DNA of 64,000 nt from an uncultured Methanobrevibacter sp. (GTDB taxonomy: Archaea; Methanobacteriota; Methanobacteria; Methanobacteriales; Methanobacteriaceae), in contig NZ_OMWD01000007.1 of the NCBI RefSeq assembly GCF_900314695.1, positions 1 through 64,000 on the forward strand. The letters run 5' to 3'. The notes under the pieces were generated by a model. That model saw only the letters and a program-made list of their open reading frames with translations. It was not told where the DNA came from and did not search any database. The position numbers and the translations under genes were made by a program. Positions 27,642 through 36,405 of this stretch are shown piece by piece. The first letter of the stretch is position 1, and each line of letters opens with the position of its first letter.

Positions 27642-28547
27642 ATGGCGCATGATGTTTTTATTAGTTATTCAACAAAAAATACAGAATATGCAGATGCGGT
27701 CTGTAAAAAACTAGAAGATAATGGTATTGAATGTTGGATTGCACCGAGGAATATTAAAACTGGTACCAATTATGCCAAAGAGATTATGGACGGTTTGAAA
27801 TTATCCAAACTGGTTGTTTTGATTTTTTCTAAAGACGCGCAGGAATCTGAATATGTCAACAATGAAATCGATACTGCTTTTTCGAAAAACGGTCAACCTA
27901 TTGTTGCATTGAAAGTTGATGATTCATTTCCTGAAAAACAAATGGAATTCTTTTTGAAAAATTCCCAATGGTTGGATGCATCTCCTACTGCACTTAAAAA
28001 AGAAAACAAAACACTTGACAGTTGTTATGACCAATTAGTTGGTGATGTTCAACGCATATTGGATGGAAAAACTCCAGTTTCAGATTCTGGCGGTGTTGGA
28101 AACATTGTTATACCTGGCAAGGAAAAAGGATTTTTTGATAAATATAAATGGCCTATTGTAATTGCGGTTATTCTTTTGATTGCTGTTGGAGGGTTTTTGG
28201 CTTATAGTAATATGAACGGTCAATCAGGCAACGGGTCAAATGAAACTGGAATGTCTATAGGGTATATTGGTTTGGAAAAATATGGTGATGCCTACACTTA
28301 TTTTGTATTTGGAGATATTGCTGAAGGATTCAGCAACTCATCTAGTGATGTGATTCATATTGATTATTATGACAATTCTGGAAAAGTTGTCAAAAGCAGC
28401 AATACTAAAATTGGTGATGTTGACGGTAATATTTTAGGTTCTGTTGACGTAAACAAAAAGGATATAGTTAAAGTTTCAGCACAATTGCAGAATAAGGACA
28501 AAAAGGTATTGTATAGTGTAGAAAGTGATAATATTATAGAACAGTAG
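27642..28547 (+). CDS. TIR-domain protein with one membrane helix and an external domain (copy 1)
   Basis: 301 aa. Residues 1-140 form a TIR domain: DVFISYSTKNTEYA (strand A/box 1), CWIAPRNI (box 2 region) and SEYVNNEIDTAF, whose Glu75 matches the catalytic Glu of NAD-cleaving TIRs. One membrane helix follows at about 170-188, then an external 110-residue domain with a pattern like FxLYD (VIHIDYYDNSGKVVKSS). So a cytoplasmic TIR is tethered to an outside sensor. The next gene is a diverged paralog 11 bases downstream. Confidence 0.88.
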   Translation: MAHDVFISYSTKNTEYADAVCKKLEDNGIECWIAPRNIKTGTNYAKEIMDGLKLSKLVVLIFSKDAQESEYVNNEIDTAFSKNGQPIVALKVDDSFPEKQMEFFLKNSQWLDASPTALKKENKTLDSCYDQLVGDVQRILDGKTPVSDSGGVGNIVIPGKEKGFFDKYKWPIVIAVILLIAVGGFLAYSNMNGQSGNGSNETGMSIGYIGLEKYGDAYTYFVFGDIAEGFSNSSSDVIHIDYYDNSGKVVKSSNTKIGDVDGNILGSVDVNKKDIVKVSAQLQNKDKKVLYSVESDNIIEQ

Positions 28548-28558
28548 TGGGGTTTATT

Positions 28559-29434
28559 ATGGCTGATGAGGTATATATCTGTTATGATGAACGGGACTTG
28601 GAAATGGCAAAAAAGGTTTGTGACACTTTAGAGGACAATGGATTGGATTGCTGGTTGAAAAACCGTGACACCGGCGCAAAACACATGGTTGATGAAATCA
28701 TGAATGCAATCAAAAAATCCAAAGTTATGGTTTTGTTATATTCACAAAACTCCAAGGATTCCAATTTTGTTAACAATGAGGTGGATATTGCATTCGCAGA
28801 AAAAAGATCAATTTTGGTCTTTCAAATTGATGATTCAAAATTGGACGGCAGTTTAGAATTCTTCTTGAGGAATAAACCTAGGATTCAAGCTTATCCAAAT
28901 CCTGAAGATAGATTTGACCGTTTGGTTCAAAACACTTCAAAACTTGTAAAAGAACAGTCAGCAATCGACAGGAACATTGGTAATGTTATTAAAAATCATA
29001 AAGTTCCAGTAATTATTGGAATTGTAGTTATTTTGCTTGTTGTAGGTGTTTTAGGATATATGATGTATAATGGAGGAAGTGGCACAACGAATGCCACTCA
29101 AATAAAAGCAGGTGATATTAAGCTCAATATCACAGATTTCCATGTGGATGATGTCAGAAAGGAAAAAACTAACTGGAACTACTCTTATTATGTGGGTGGA
29201 AAAATTTCTCCAGCACCTGGTGATCAGGATGGGTGCGTGATTGTCGTTGATTTCTATGATGAATCAGGTAAACTGGTTGAAACAACAGAAACTCCATTTA
29301 AAGATGCTCAAAAGGTTAGTTCTGGATTTTTACTAGGATCTGCAACATCTGATAAGAACAATATTAAACTTGCAGATGCCCAATTGGTTAATAAGGAGAA
29401 TATTATTATTGCTCAGGATGAAGCGCAATTATGA
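28559..29434 (+). CDS. TIR-domain protein with one membrane helix and an external domain (copy 2)
   Basis: 291 aa with the same layout as the preceding gene: TIR domain (about 1-135; DEVYICYDERDLEMA, CWLKNRD, SNFVNNEVDIAF with Glu74 at the catalytic position), a membrane helix (about 160-180) and an external beta-rich domain with CVIVVDFYDESGKLVETT. The first strand has CYD instead of SYS, a difference that could affect activity. ATG 28559 follows GTGGGG and is preferred to the GTG at 28547. A tandem duplication that has diverged strongly. Confidence 0.85.
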   Translation: MADEVYICYDERDLEMAKKVCDTLEDNGLDCWLKNRDTGAKHMVDEIMNAIKKSKVMVLLYSQNSKDSNFVNNEVDIAFAEKRSILVFQIDDSKLDGSLEFFLRNKPRIQAYPNPEDRFDRLVQNTSKLVKEQSAIDRNIGNVIKNHKVPVIIGIVVILLVVGVLGYMMYNGGSGTTNATQIKAGDIKLNITDFHVDDVRKEKTNWNYSYYVGGKISPAPGDQDGCVIVVDFYDESGKLVETTETPFKDAQKVSSGFLLGSATSDKNNIKLADAQLVNKENIIIAQDEAQL

Positions 29435-29458
29435 TTTTTGTTAAGGGTGATGATTATT

Positions 29459-30238
29459 ATGGATAAAAAATATATTCTAATAATTCTTTTGATTGCAGTG
29501 ATTGCCGTGGTTGGAGGTTATTTCCTATTGAATGGAAACAATATTCAAACTGTATCCGGCGAACAAACTACAATTGTTTTAAGTAAATCAGCATATATGG
29601 AAGTTCCTAAAGATTCAAATGCTACATCCAATGCTGATAAAAAGGGAATTTTCTATTATAAGGATAAAGATGATAATATAAACATTACTAGTTGTTCCAA
29701 TTTGTCCGCTTCATCAAGTGTTAAGGAAATGAAGAAACTTAAGAATTCAGTTTCAACCGGAGCCAAGAAAATGGTTGAAAACGATGTGGTTGTGTATGAA
29801 AAGGATGGTATATACTCAGTATTCGCTAAAAATACTCAGTATAATGATACCTTATTGATACAATCATCTGATAAAAACGTTTTATTGGCATGTTGGAATA
29901 GTGTTAAATACCACGATCCAACCGATAAAATTAAGTTTAACGGTACTGCAGGCGATAATGGATCTGGTTCTGTAGTTAATGCTATCGAGCAAACTCAAAG
30001 TGCTGTTCAGGCTAGTGAATCTTCTTCTAGTTCTTACAGTGAGTCATCATCTTCCAGTTCCTCATCCGATTCATCTTATGATTATTCAGGTTCTGGTAGT
30101 GGAGGTTACAGTGACTTTGGTTTTGACACTGGTTCATCCAGTTCAGGTTCCAGTTCTAGTGGATCCAGCGGCGGGGGTTACAGTGACTTTGGTTTCGGAT
30201 ACTTTGGTTACTATAGAGATTTAGGATTTATCCTTTAA
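29459..30238 (+). CDS. Secreted or anchored Ser/Gly-rich protein
   Basis: 259 aa. An N-terminal membrane helix (about 5-24) is followed by an external globular part (30-165) and a low-complexity Ser tail from about 180 that contains two copies of GGYSDFGF. The C-terminus ends in aromatic and Gly residues (YFGYYRDLGFIL). ATG 29459 has AAGGGTGA upstream and lies 24 bases after the TIR copy 2 stop, so it is the third gene of that transcript. The Ser tail may be a spacer across the pseudomurein wall. No known family. Confidence 0.75.
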   Translation: MDKKYILIILLIAVIAVVGGYFLLNGNNIQTVSGEQTTIVLSKSAYMEVPKDSNATSNADKKGIFYYKDKDDNINITSCSNLSASSSVKEMKKLKNSVSTGAKKMVENDVVVYEKDGIYSVFAKNTQYNDTLLIQSSDKNVLLACWNSVKYHDPTDKIKFNGTAGDNGSGSVVNAIEQTQSAVQASESSSSSYSESSSSSSSSDSSYDYSGSGSGGYSDFGFDTGSSSSGSSSSGSSGGGYSDFGFGYFGYYRDLGFIL

Positions 30239-30541
30239 TCTCTTTTTTTCTATTTTCATGTACATGGGTATTTTAACAATTTTTCTTTTTATGGTTCATC
30301 ATGTTTTTTCAGTAAGTAATGGTCAATTAAACTGATGGTTTTGTGCTTTTTTTCATTTTAATTAATGACTTCTTTACAAATATTTGACTTTTCAAGTGGC
30401 ACTGAATATCGTTTTTCTTAATTAAAGCATTTGCTTTACATTAGAATTTAAAATATTTATATATACTAATTGATTCCATATTTAAACATATAAAAATTAA
30501 ATCAATGGGTAACTAGAAAATTGATATGATTAGGTGTTAGC
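30239..30541. other. Intergenic region: terminator and promoter
   Basis: T-rich runs just after the Ser-rich gene (30241-30249 and further) are a likely terminator; CATGTACATG at 30258-30267 is a short palindrome; AATATTTATATATAC near 30450-30464 is a good TATA box for the HD-RyR genes, which begin at 30542 after TTAGGTGTTAGC. No ORF of note. Confidence 0.5.
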
Positions 30542-32797
30542 ATGGGTGAAAGTAATTTAAGACAATATATTGATGATTTTTTTGATGAATTAATCCTCTA
30601 TGATGATTATTACAATGGCCATTACTATAAAATGCTGTTAAAAACAGGAATTGATGTTTTTCTAGATAATGAGAATTCATATACTGCCTATGAAATTTAT
30701 AGGACATTTTTCATGATTTATCAGATCTCACATGAAAACAAATCTGAAAAACATTCTCCTAACGAAATAAAAATCGTTAAAGAGAAAAATATCCTTTTGG
30801 ATTTGGTTAAGACAATGAAAGATTATGAAGAAAATACTGGAGATTTGATTGAAAAGCAAAGGGACCATTTTATTCACTCTGTAAATGTTTTTCTATTAGG
30901 ATTGGCAATTTATTCTCAAAATAAAAGTTATAGGGATAAATTCAAACAGTATGTTCTTAATAGTCCTTATAAAAAATATTATAGGATTGACGGCGAATTT
31001 TCTCATGAGGAATTTTTATACCGTTGGGGTGTAGCAGCCCTTTTCCATGACATAGGTTATCCTGTTGAAATTATTGGAAAACAATTAAAAAAATTTATCA
31101 ATGATGGAATTAAATCTATTTCAAGTAGCTACAATGCCGATACTGCAATTGATTTTAAAGATTTCAATGAATTTAACACAATCGTTAAAAAGGATCCTAA
31201 TTTTGCAGACAAATACACTTCCGTTTATCCTGAAGCAAAATTTTTAAACTTATTTAAACCTACTGACATCATGGCCCATAAGATTTCTACTGATTTTAAG
31301 GGAATTGATGTTAATCAGGTAATCAAACACCTTGACTCCTTTGTTGACATCATGGGGGACAGCGGTTTTATCGACCACGGGTTCTTTTCATCAATTTTGG
31401 TTTTAAATTCCTACGGGTATCTGATTCAAAAATATGCTAAAAACAATGATTTCTTCTTTTATCCGATAGTTGACAGTGCTACAGCTATTCTGTTGCACAA
31501 CTATTATAGAAATGTTTTGCAAAAAAAGCCTTTTGATTTAAAAACTTTGCATCCGTCTCAATCTCCATTGGCGTTCCTGCTGATTTTATGTGATGAGCTT
31601 CAGGAATGGAACAGACAGCCTTTTGGTGTTAAAGACAAGCAAAGAAGCCATGTAAATGAATTGGTTATAAATATTGATGACAGGGGAATGGATGTGGAAT
31701 ATATTGTTAGGGAAGGTGCAATGGGACTCGGCTTTTCTGAAGATAAAGAGGAATTCCTTAAAACAGTCTTATCATTAAGAAGCATTTTCAAATTTGGTTT
31801 GAGAATAATCACCGATGTTTCACAGGATAACATTATTAGGGAAAATGTTCACTCAGAAGCTCAAGCGCCGGATATCCTGCTTAGAAATGTTGAAACCATT
31901 GCTATTCAAATTCACAATCAGTATGTGGAAACCACCAAACAGCAATATGAAGAAAAGCTTGCACTGGGTGAAGAAATTGATGATGAATTCATGGAAAAAT
32001 ACAATAACCTGACTACATTTGATGAGTTAACTCCACAGCTTAAAATAGCAAACATTAGACAGGCAAGGTCAATCCCAAATAAATTGGATATCATCGGCTG
32101 TGAAATTGCATCTAATGATGATGAAAGAGATGCAATTTTAAGATTCTCTAAAGATGAAATTTTGGATTTGGCTATTCTGGAGCATCAGGAATGGTGTGAT
32201 GAAAAAATAGGTACTGGTTGGACTTTGGGTGAAAAAGATGTTGAGAATCTCGTTACTCCTTATCTTGTTCCATGGGATGAGTTGACAGAGGATATTCAAC
32301 AGTATGATATTGACCCTATTAAGAACATTATTCCGCTTATGGATTCTTTAGGGTTGAAGGTTGTAAGAACTAAAGAGAGGCTTTTAACATTTGAAATGCA
32401 TAATTTTTACTCAGAATATAACAAGAGTGCCGGTCATTTCGATGATTTGCCAAGCTATATTAAATATTCCAACTATAAACAGACTGATTTCCTTTTAAGA
32501 ATCTTGTCTGAGTTGGGTTATGATGTAATTGATATTGAAGATGCTGGTGAGACAGTAATGTCATTTGATGAGGATTCAATTGAATATTTAGCTAAAAGGG
32601 AACATAATGAGTGGTATAAACTTAAAGTTAACTTGGGATGGACATATGATGCAGTCAAAGATGATGTGGCAAAAACCAACCCTAATTTAGTGGAATGGGA
32701 TCAGCTTGACCATGAAACCAAGGAGCTGAACAGACGCACATTCAGAAACCTCCCTCAATTATGTGGAAATGTTGGCTTGAAAATTGTTAAAAATTAG
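30542..32797 (+). CDS. HD-domain phosphohydrolase-like protein with two RyR domains (copy 1)
   Basis: 751 aa, soluble. An all-helical N-terminal region leads to an HD-type metal site: His109/His112 in RDHFIHSVNVF, His169-Asp170 in ALFHDIGYP, His319 in AILLHNYY and Asp351 in LILCDELQEWNRQP. The C-terminal third has two RyR-type modules, roughly 536-606 (LEHQEWCDEKIGTGWTLG... VPWDEL) and 680-750 (REHNEWYKLKVNLGWTY... VEWDQL). HD enzymes cleave nucleotides or phosphodiesters; RyR domains are thought to be ligand sensors. Substrate unknown. Overlaps the paralogous next gene region at the stop. Confidence 0.8.
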   Translation: MGESNLRQYIDDFFDELILYDDYYNGHYYKMLLKTGIDVFLDNENSYTAYEIYRTFFMIYQISHENKSEKHSPNEIKIVKEKNILLDLVKTMKDYEENTGDLIEKQRDHFIHSVNVFLLGLAIYSQNKSYRDKFKQYVLNSPYKKYYRIDGEFSHEEFLYRWGVAALFHDIGYPVEIIGKQLKKFINDGIKSISSSYNADTAIDFKDFNEFNTIVKKDPNFADKYTSVYPEAKFLNLFKPTDIMAHKISTDFKGIDVNQVIKHLDSFVDIMGDSGFIDHGFFSSILVLNSYGYLIQKYAKNNDFFFYPIVDSATAILLHNYYRNVLQKKPFDLKTLHPSQSPLAFLLILCDELQEWNRQPFGVKDKQRSHVNELVINIDDRGMDVEYIVREGAMGLGFSEDKEEFLKTVLSLRSIFKFGLRIITDVSQDNIIRENVHSEAQAPDILLRNVETIAIQIHNQYVETTKQQYEEKLALGEEIDDEFMEKYNNLTTFDELTPQLKIANIRQARSIPNKLDIIGCEIASNDDERDAILRFSKDEILDLAILEHQEWCDEKIGTGWTLGEKDVENLVTPYLVPWDELTEDIQQYDIDPIKNIIPLMDSLGLKVVRTKERLLTFEMHNFYSEYNKSAGHFDDLPSYIKYSNYKQTDFLLRILSELGYDVIDIEDAGETVMSFDEDSIEYLAKREHNEWYKLKVNLGWTYDAVKDDVAKTNPNLVEWDQLDHETKELNRRTFRNLPQLCGNVGLKIVKN

Positions 32798-32811
32798 TGT
32801 CGGTGGAAATT

Positions 32812-35175
32812 ATGGATAATGGGGGAAGTTCTACTAATATCGGCAAGTATGTTGATAAGTTCTTTGACATGCTGGTTTTATACGATGATAATCTGGTATT
32901 TAAGGACGGTACAAAAAGCAATCATGACTATAAAGGCCTTCTAAAAGCAGCAATTGATGTATTTTTAAACCATCAATCCAACTATACTGCTTATGAGGTC
33001 TATCAAACTTTTTTCATGATGTATCAAATCACTCCTGAAGACAAAAGTGAAATCGATGAAAAAAGCCCTGACGTTTTGATTAGTGAACCCAATTATCTTC
33101 TTGATTTGGTAGACATAATGAGAAAGTATGAGGAAAATACTGGTGAATTGATAAACTGGCAAAGGGACCATTTCATCCACTCAGTCAATGTTTTCATATT
33201 GGGTTTAGCAGTATATGCTCAAAATCAATCTTACAGAGCCATATTTCAAAATTATATTCTTAAAAATAAGCATTATAAAAAATATTATCGGATTGATGGC
33301 AATTTTTCTCATGAGGAATTCCTATATCGATGGGGTGTAGCAGCGCTGTTTCATGATATAGGCTATCCATTTGAAATAATAGGAAAACAGCTGGATAAGT
33401 TAATCGAAGATGGGATAAAAAACATTTCCCATAGCTATGACAATGTCAAGATGGGTCTTGATTTTAGGGATTTCGATGAATTTAATGTAATTGCCAAGCT
33501 GGATCCGTTTGATTATGCAGACCAATACCGTGAAAGATATTCAGATTCTAAAGTTCTAGACTTATTTAAGCCTACAGATATTATGGCTCATAAGCTCAAA
33601 TTGGACTTTGGATTTGACAATGAAGTATATAAAAAGTTAATCAAACATCTCAACGGTTTTCCCAGATTCATGACTGAAAGGGATTTTGTTGACCATGGAT
33701 TTTTCTCAGCTATCTTGGTTTTGAATTCCTATGGAAAACTGATACAGAAATATGCAAAAAAGGATAAGGATTTCTTTTTCTATCCTATTGTAGATAGTGC
33801 TACTGCAATCCTGCTTCATAATTATTACAGTAATGCCCTACAAAAGCCACCCTTTAATTTTGGCAAGCTAAGGCCTAAACAGTCTCCAATTTCTTATTTG
33901 TTAATTTTATGCGATGAGCTTCAGGAATGGAACAGACAGCCATATGGCGTTTTGGATGTAAAGGAAAACCATGTAAACGATTTGGATGTTGTCATTGATG
34001 ATGAATACATGAAGGTTATCTATATTTTAAATAATGGGCCTATGGGTTTTGGATTTTCCAAAAAGAAGGATGATGTGATTGATAATGTCTTGGAGATTCA
34101 GGATATTTTCCTTGGTAAATTATCCATCAGAACAAAAATTGAATTGGATAATGTTATAAGGGACATTTCCATTGCTGAAATTCAAACTCCCAATATTTTA
34201 CTAAGAAATGTTGAAAAATTGGCCAGGCAAATCAATGATGAGTACAATGAGGAATTGAAAGCCAAACTGGATGAAGCCATTAAAAAAGGTGATGAAAAGG
34301 AAATTGAAGAATATAAAGAAAAATGTTCATATTTATGTGATTTTGAAGATTTAAGTGCCGATTATAAAATTTCCAATATTCGTCAGGCAAAATCAATTCC
34401 AAAGAAATTGAGCATGATAGGATGCGAAATTGCACACATTGATGATGAAAGGGACGAAATCACCAAATTTGATGAAAAGGAGATTGAGGATTTGGCGATA
34501 TTTGAGCATGTTGACTGGTGCAGGGAAAGAAAAGGTACCGGATGGTCTTATGGTGATGTAAAAAATCCTGAAGAGCGCAGAACACCTTATCTTGTCTCAT
34601 GGGAAAAGCTTCCTGATGATATAAAGGATATGGATCGAAAAGCAACTGAAAATATTCCAAATCTTTTAAATTCAATTGGTCTGAAAGTCGTTAGAAATAA
34701 AATCAGATTGCTTACCTTTAAAATGCATCAGTTTTATGAAACAGGCAGTTTGGATGATAAGTCAGATGGTGAAAAAAGATTTAAGGAATTGCCGAAGCAT
34801 GTTCAGTATTCCAATTATAAGCAAGCCGATTATCTGGTTAAAATTTTAAAGGAAAAAGGATTTGAATTGGTTTCTCTAAATGATTCAAGGGATAAAATTC
34901 ATAGATTTGATGAAGAGGATATTGAATATTTCGCCAAAAGGGAACATGAAGGGTGGTTAAAACTTAAACTTAATTTAGGTTATGCACATCTTCCGATTGA
35001 CGAATCAGATATTCAAAAAATAGAAGAAGGTATTCGAGAGTCCCATAATCCAAATCTTGTTTCCTGGAAAGACCTTGATATAAATGTTAAAAAGGCAAAT
35101 AAGGATACTTTCATCAATCTTCCGAAATTATGTGAAGACCCGAATGTAGCTTTAAAAATTGTCAGAAGGCAGTAA
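32812..35175 (+). CDS. HD-domain phosphohydrolase-like protein with two RyR domains (copy 2)
   Basis: 787 aa paralog of the preceding gene along its full length. The HD residues are kept (RDHFIHSVNVF, ALFHDIGYPFE, AILLHNYYSN, LLILCDELQEWNRQP), as are both RyR modules (FEHVDWCRERKGTGWSYG... VSWEKL and REHEGWLKLKLNLGYAH... VSWKDL). ATG 32812 follows CGGTGG; an earlier GTG at 32797 overlaps the upstream stop. Retention of both copies with intact active sites suggests a heteromer or two ligand specificities. A diverged insertion of about 35 residues distinguishes it from copy 1. Confidence 0.8.
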   Translation: MDNGGSSTNIGKYVDKFFDMLVLYDDNLVFKDGTKSNHDYKGLLKAAIDVFLNHQSNYTAYEVYQTFFMMYQITPEDKSEIDEKSPDVLISEPNYLLDLVDIMRKYEENTGELINWQRDHFIHSVNVFILGLAVYAQNQSYRAIFQNYILKNKHYKKYYRIDGNFSHEEFLYRWGVAALFHDIGYPFEIIGKQLDKLIEDGIKNISHSYDNVKMGLDFRDFDEFNVIAKLDPFDYADQYRERYSDSKVLDLFKPTDIMAHKLKLDFGFDNEVYKKLIKHLNGFPRFMTERDFVDHGFFSAILVLNSYGKLIQKYAKKDKDFFFYPIVDSATAILLHNYYSNALQKPPFNFGKLRPKQSPISYLLILCDELQEWNRQPYGVLDVKENHVNDLDVVIDDEYMKVIYILNNGPMGFGFSKKKDDVIDNVLEIQDIFLGKLSIRTKIELDNVIRDISIAEIQTPNILLRNVEKLARQINDEYNEELKAKLDEAIKKGDEKEIEEYKEKCSYLCDFEDLSADYKISNIRQAKSIPKKLSMIGCEIAHIDDERDEITKFDEKEIEDLAIFEHVDWCRERKGTGWSYGDVKNPEERRTPYLVSWEKLPDDIKDMDRKATENIPNLLNSIGLKVVRNKIRLLTFKMHQFYETGSLDDKSDGEKRFKELPKHVQYSNYKQADYLVKILKEKGFELVSLNDSRDKIHRFDEEDIEYFAKREHEGWLKLKLNLGYAHLPIDESDIQKIEEGIRESHNPNLVSWKDLDINVKKANKDTFINLPKLCEDPNVALKIVRRQ

Positions 35176-35362
35176 TTAGTTGGGAAATAATAATTATTTT
35201 TCATTATGAAAAATTTTTGTTCTTTTGATGCTTTATTACTAAACCTTTAAATACTATTAAGTTAATATAATTTATTAATAGTTATGAAAACGGACATATT
35301 GTTTTTTATTTCATAGCATTTTTATTATTATTGAATTTTCATGATTATAGGAGGAGTTATTA
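35176..35362 (+). promoter_or_regulatory. Promoter of the ribosomal protein L40e gene
   Basis: An AT-rich region with a TATA-like CCTTTAAATACTATTAAG near 35245-35262, and AGGAGGAG (35349-35356) seven bases before the L40e ATG, a very strong ribosome binding site as expected of a ribosomal protein gene. Confidence 0.5.
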
Positions 35363-35509
35363 ATGGCAAGATTTGAAGAAGCAGAAAATAGAATGTTTAA
35401 TGTAAAAATCTGCTTAAAATGTAATGCTCGTAACCCTGCTGCTGCAACTACTTGCAGAAAATGTGGTTACAAAGGTTTAAGATTCAAAGCTAAAGAACCG
35501 AGAGGATAG
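35363..35509 (+). CDS. rpl40e: 50S ribosomal protein L40e
   Basis: 48 aa zinc-ribbon ribosomal protein: [20 protein letters not shown] supplies the four zinc Cys, and the basic tail [11 protein letters not shown] is typical of archaeal L40e (eukaryotic eL40 is made as a ubiquitin fusion). A part of the large subunit. AGGAGGAG precedes the ATG. A T-rich terminator follows immediately. Confidence 0.95.
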   Translation: MARFEEAENRMFNVKICLKCNARNPAAATTCRKCGYKGLRFKAKEPRG

Positions 35510-35517
35510 ATTCATTC

Positions 35518-35560
35518 TCTTTTACTTTTTTTTTATTATTTTTTTAAAACAATTAATTTA
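35518..35560 (+). terminator. Poly-T terminator after L40e
   Basis: Several T tracts (up to nine T) directly behind the L40e stop codon, separated by single A or C bases. Confidence 0.5.
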
Positions 35561-35598
35561 ATATATTATTTTTTATAAAACTTATTTTAGGTATTCTT

Positions 35599-36351
35599 AT
35601 GAAAGACGTTGAAAATTACATTAGAGATATATTAAAAACAAGGAAAATACATTTCACTTTAATTGATCCTGATGAACAGACACCGGAGGAAGCTTTAGAA
35701 ATTGCTACAGCTGCAATAGAAGGTGGTACTGATGGAATTATGATTGGAGGGTCTACTGTTAATGGTGATGACGTCGACAATACCTGTAAGATATTGTCTG
35801 AAAACATTGCAGTTCCAATTATTATTTTCCCGGGCAATACCAGTAGTGTAAGTAAATACGCAGATGCAATATTCTATATGAGTTATGTAAACTCAACCAA
35901 TCCTTACTGGATTAATGGTGCTCAGGCATTAGCAGCACCTGCCGTTAAAGCATCAGGAATGGAAATATTGTCCATGGCATATATGGTCGCAGAACCTGGT
36001 GGAACCGTTGGATGGGTCGGGGATGCAAAATTGGTACCTAGAAATAAGCCAAAAATACCTGCAGTCTATGCAATGTCTGCAGAGATGTTTGGAATGAAAT
36101 TCTTTTATATTGAAGCTGGATCAGGTGCATCAGAACCAATTCCTCCTGAAATGGTTGCATACACTAAAAAAGCCACTGAAAACATGATTGTGGTTGTTGG
36201 TGGTGGAATTCGTGATGCCAAAGCAGCATATACTGCAGCTAAAGCTGGCGGAGACATCATTGTAACAGGTACTGTTGTAGAAGATACAGATAATGTTTTA
36301 GCTAAAATTCAAGAATTAACTGGGGCTATCAAAAAAGCTTCAATGGAGTAG
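35599..36351 (+). CDS. Geranylgeranylglyceryl phosphate synthase
   Basis: 250 aa TIM-barrel prenyltransferase that makes the first ether bond of archaeal membrane lipids from sn-glycerol-1-phosphate and GGPP. Recognised from HFTLIDPDEQTPEEA at strand 1, GTDGIMIGGST, FPGNTSSVSKYADA, and the phosphate-binding YIEAGSGASEP and VVGGGIRD loops. The length and motifs fit the archaeal family II enzymes of Methanobacteriales. Sole occupant of its transcript or followed by nurA at 55 bases. Confidence 0.95.
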   Translation: MKDVENYIRDILKTRKIHFTLIDPDEQTPEEALEIATAAIEGGTDGIMIGGSTVNGDDVDNTCKILSENIAVPIIIFPGNTSSVSKYADAIFYMSYVNSTNPYWINGAQALAAPAVKASGMEILSMAYMVAEPGGTVGWVGDAKLVPRNKPKIPAVYAMSAEMFGMKFFYIEAGSGASEPIPPEMVAYTKKATENMIVVVGGGIRDAKAAYTAAKAGGDIIVTGTVVEDTDNVLAKIQELTGAIKKASME

Positions 36352-36405
36352 TTTTCAGCTGCTCTTACCATACTTTTTTATTTATTTATTAACATAAGAT
36401 ATATT

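Noticed and set aside
27642..29434. A complete Thoeris system
   Set aside because: No SIR2/SLOG ThsA-type effector lies in the window, so only TIR-related genes can be claimed.
29979..30224. 81-codon plus-strand ORF rich in Val and Leu
   Set aside because: Out-of-frame translation of the Ser-rich tail of the 29459 gene.
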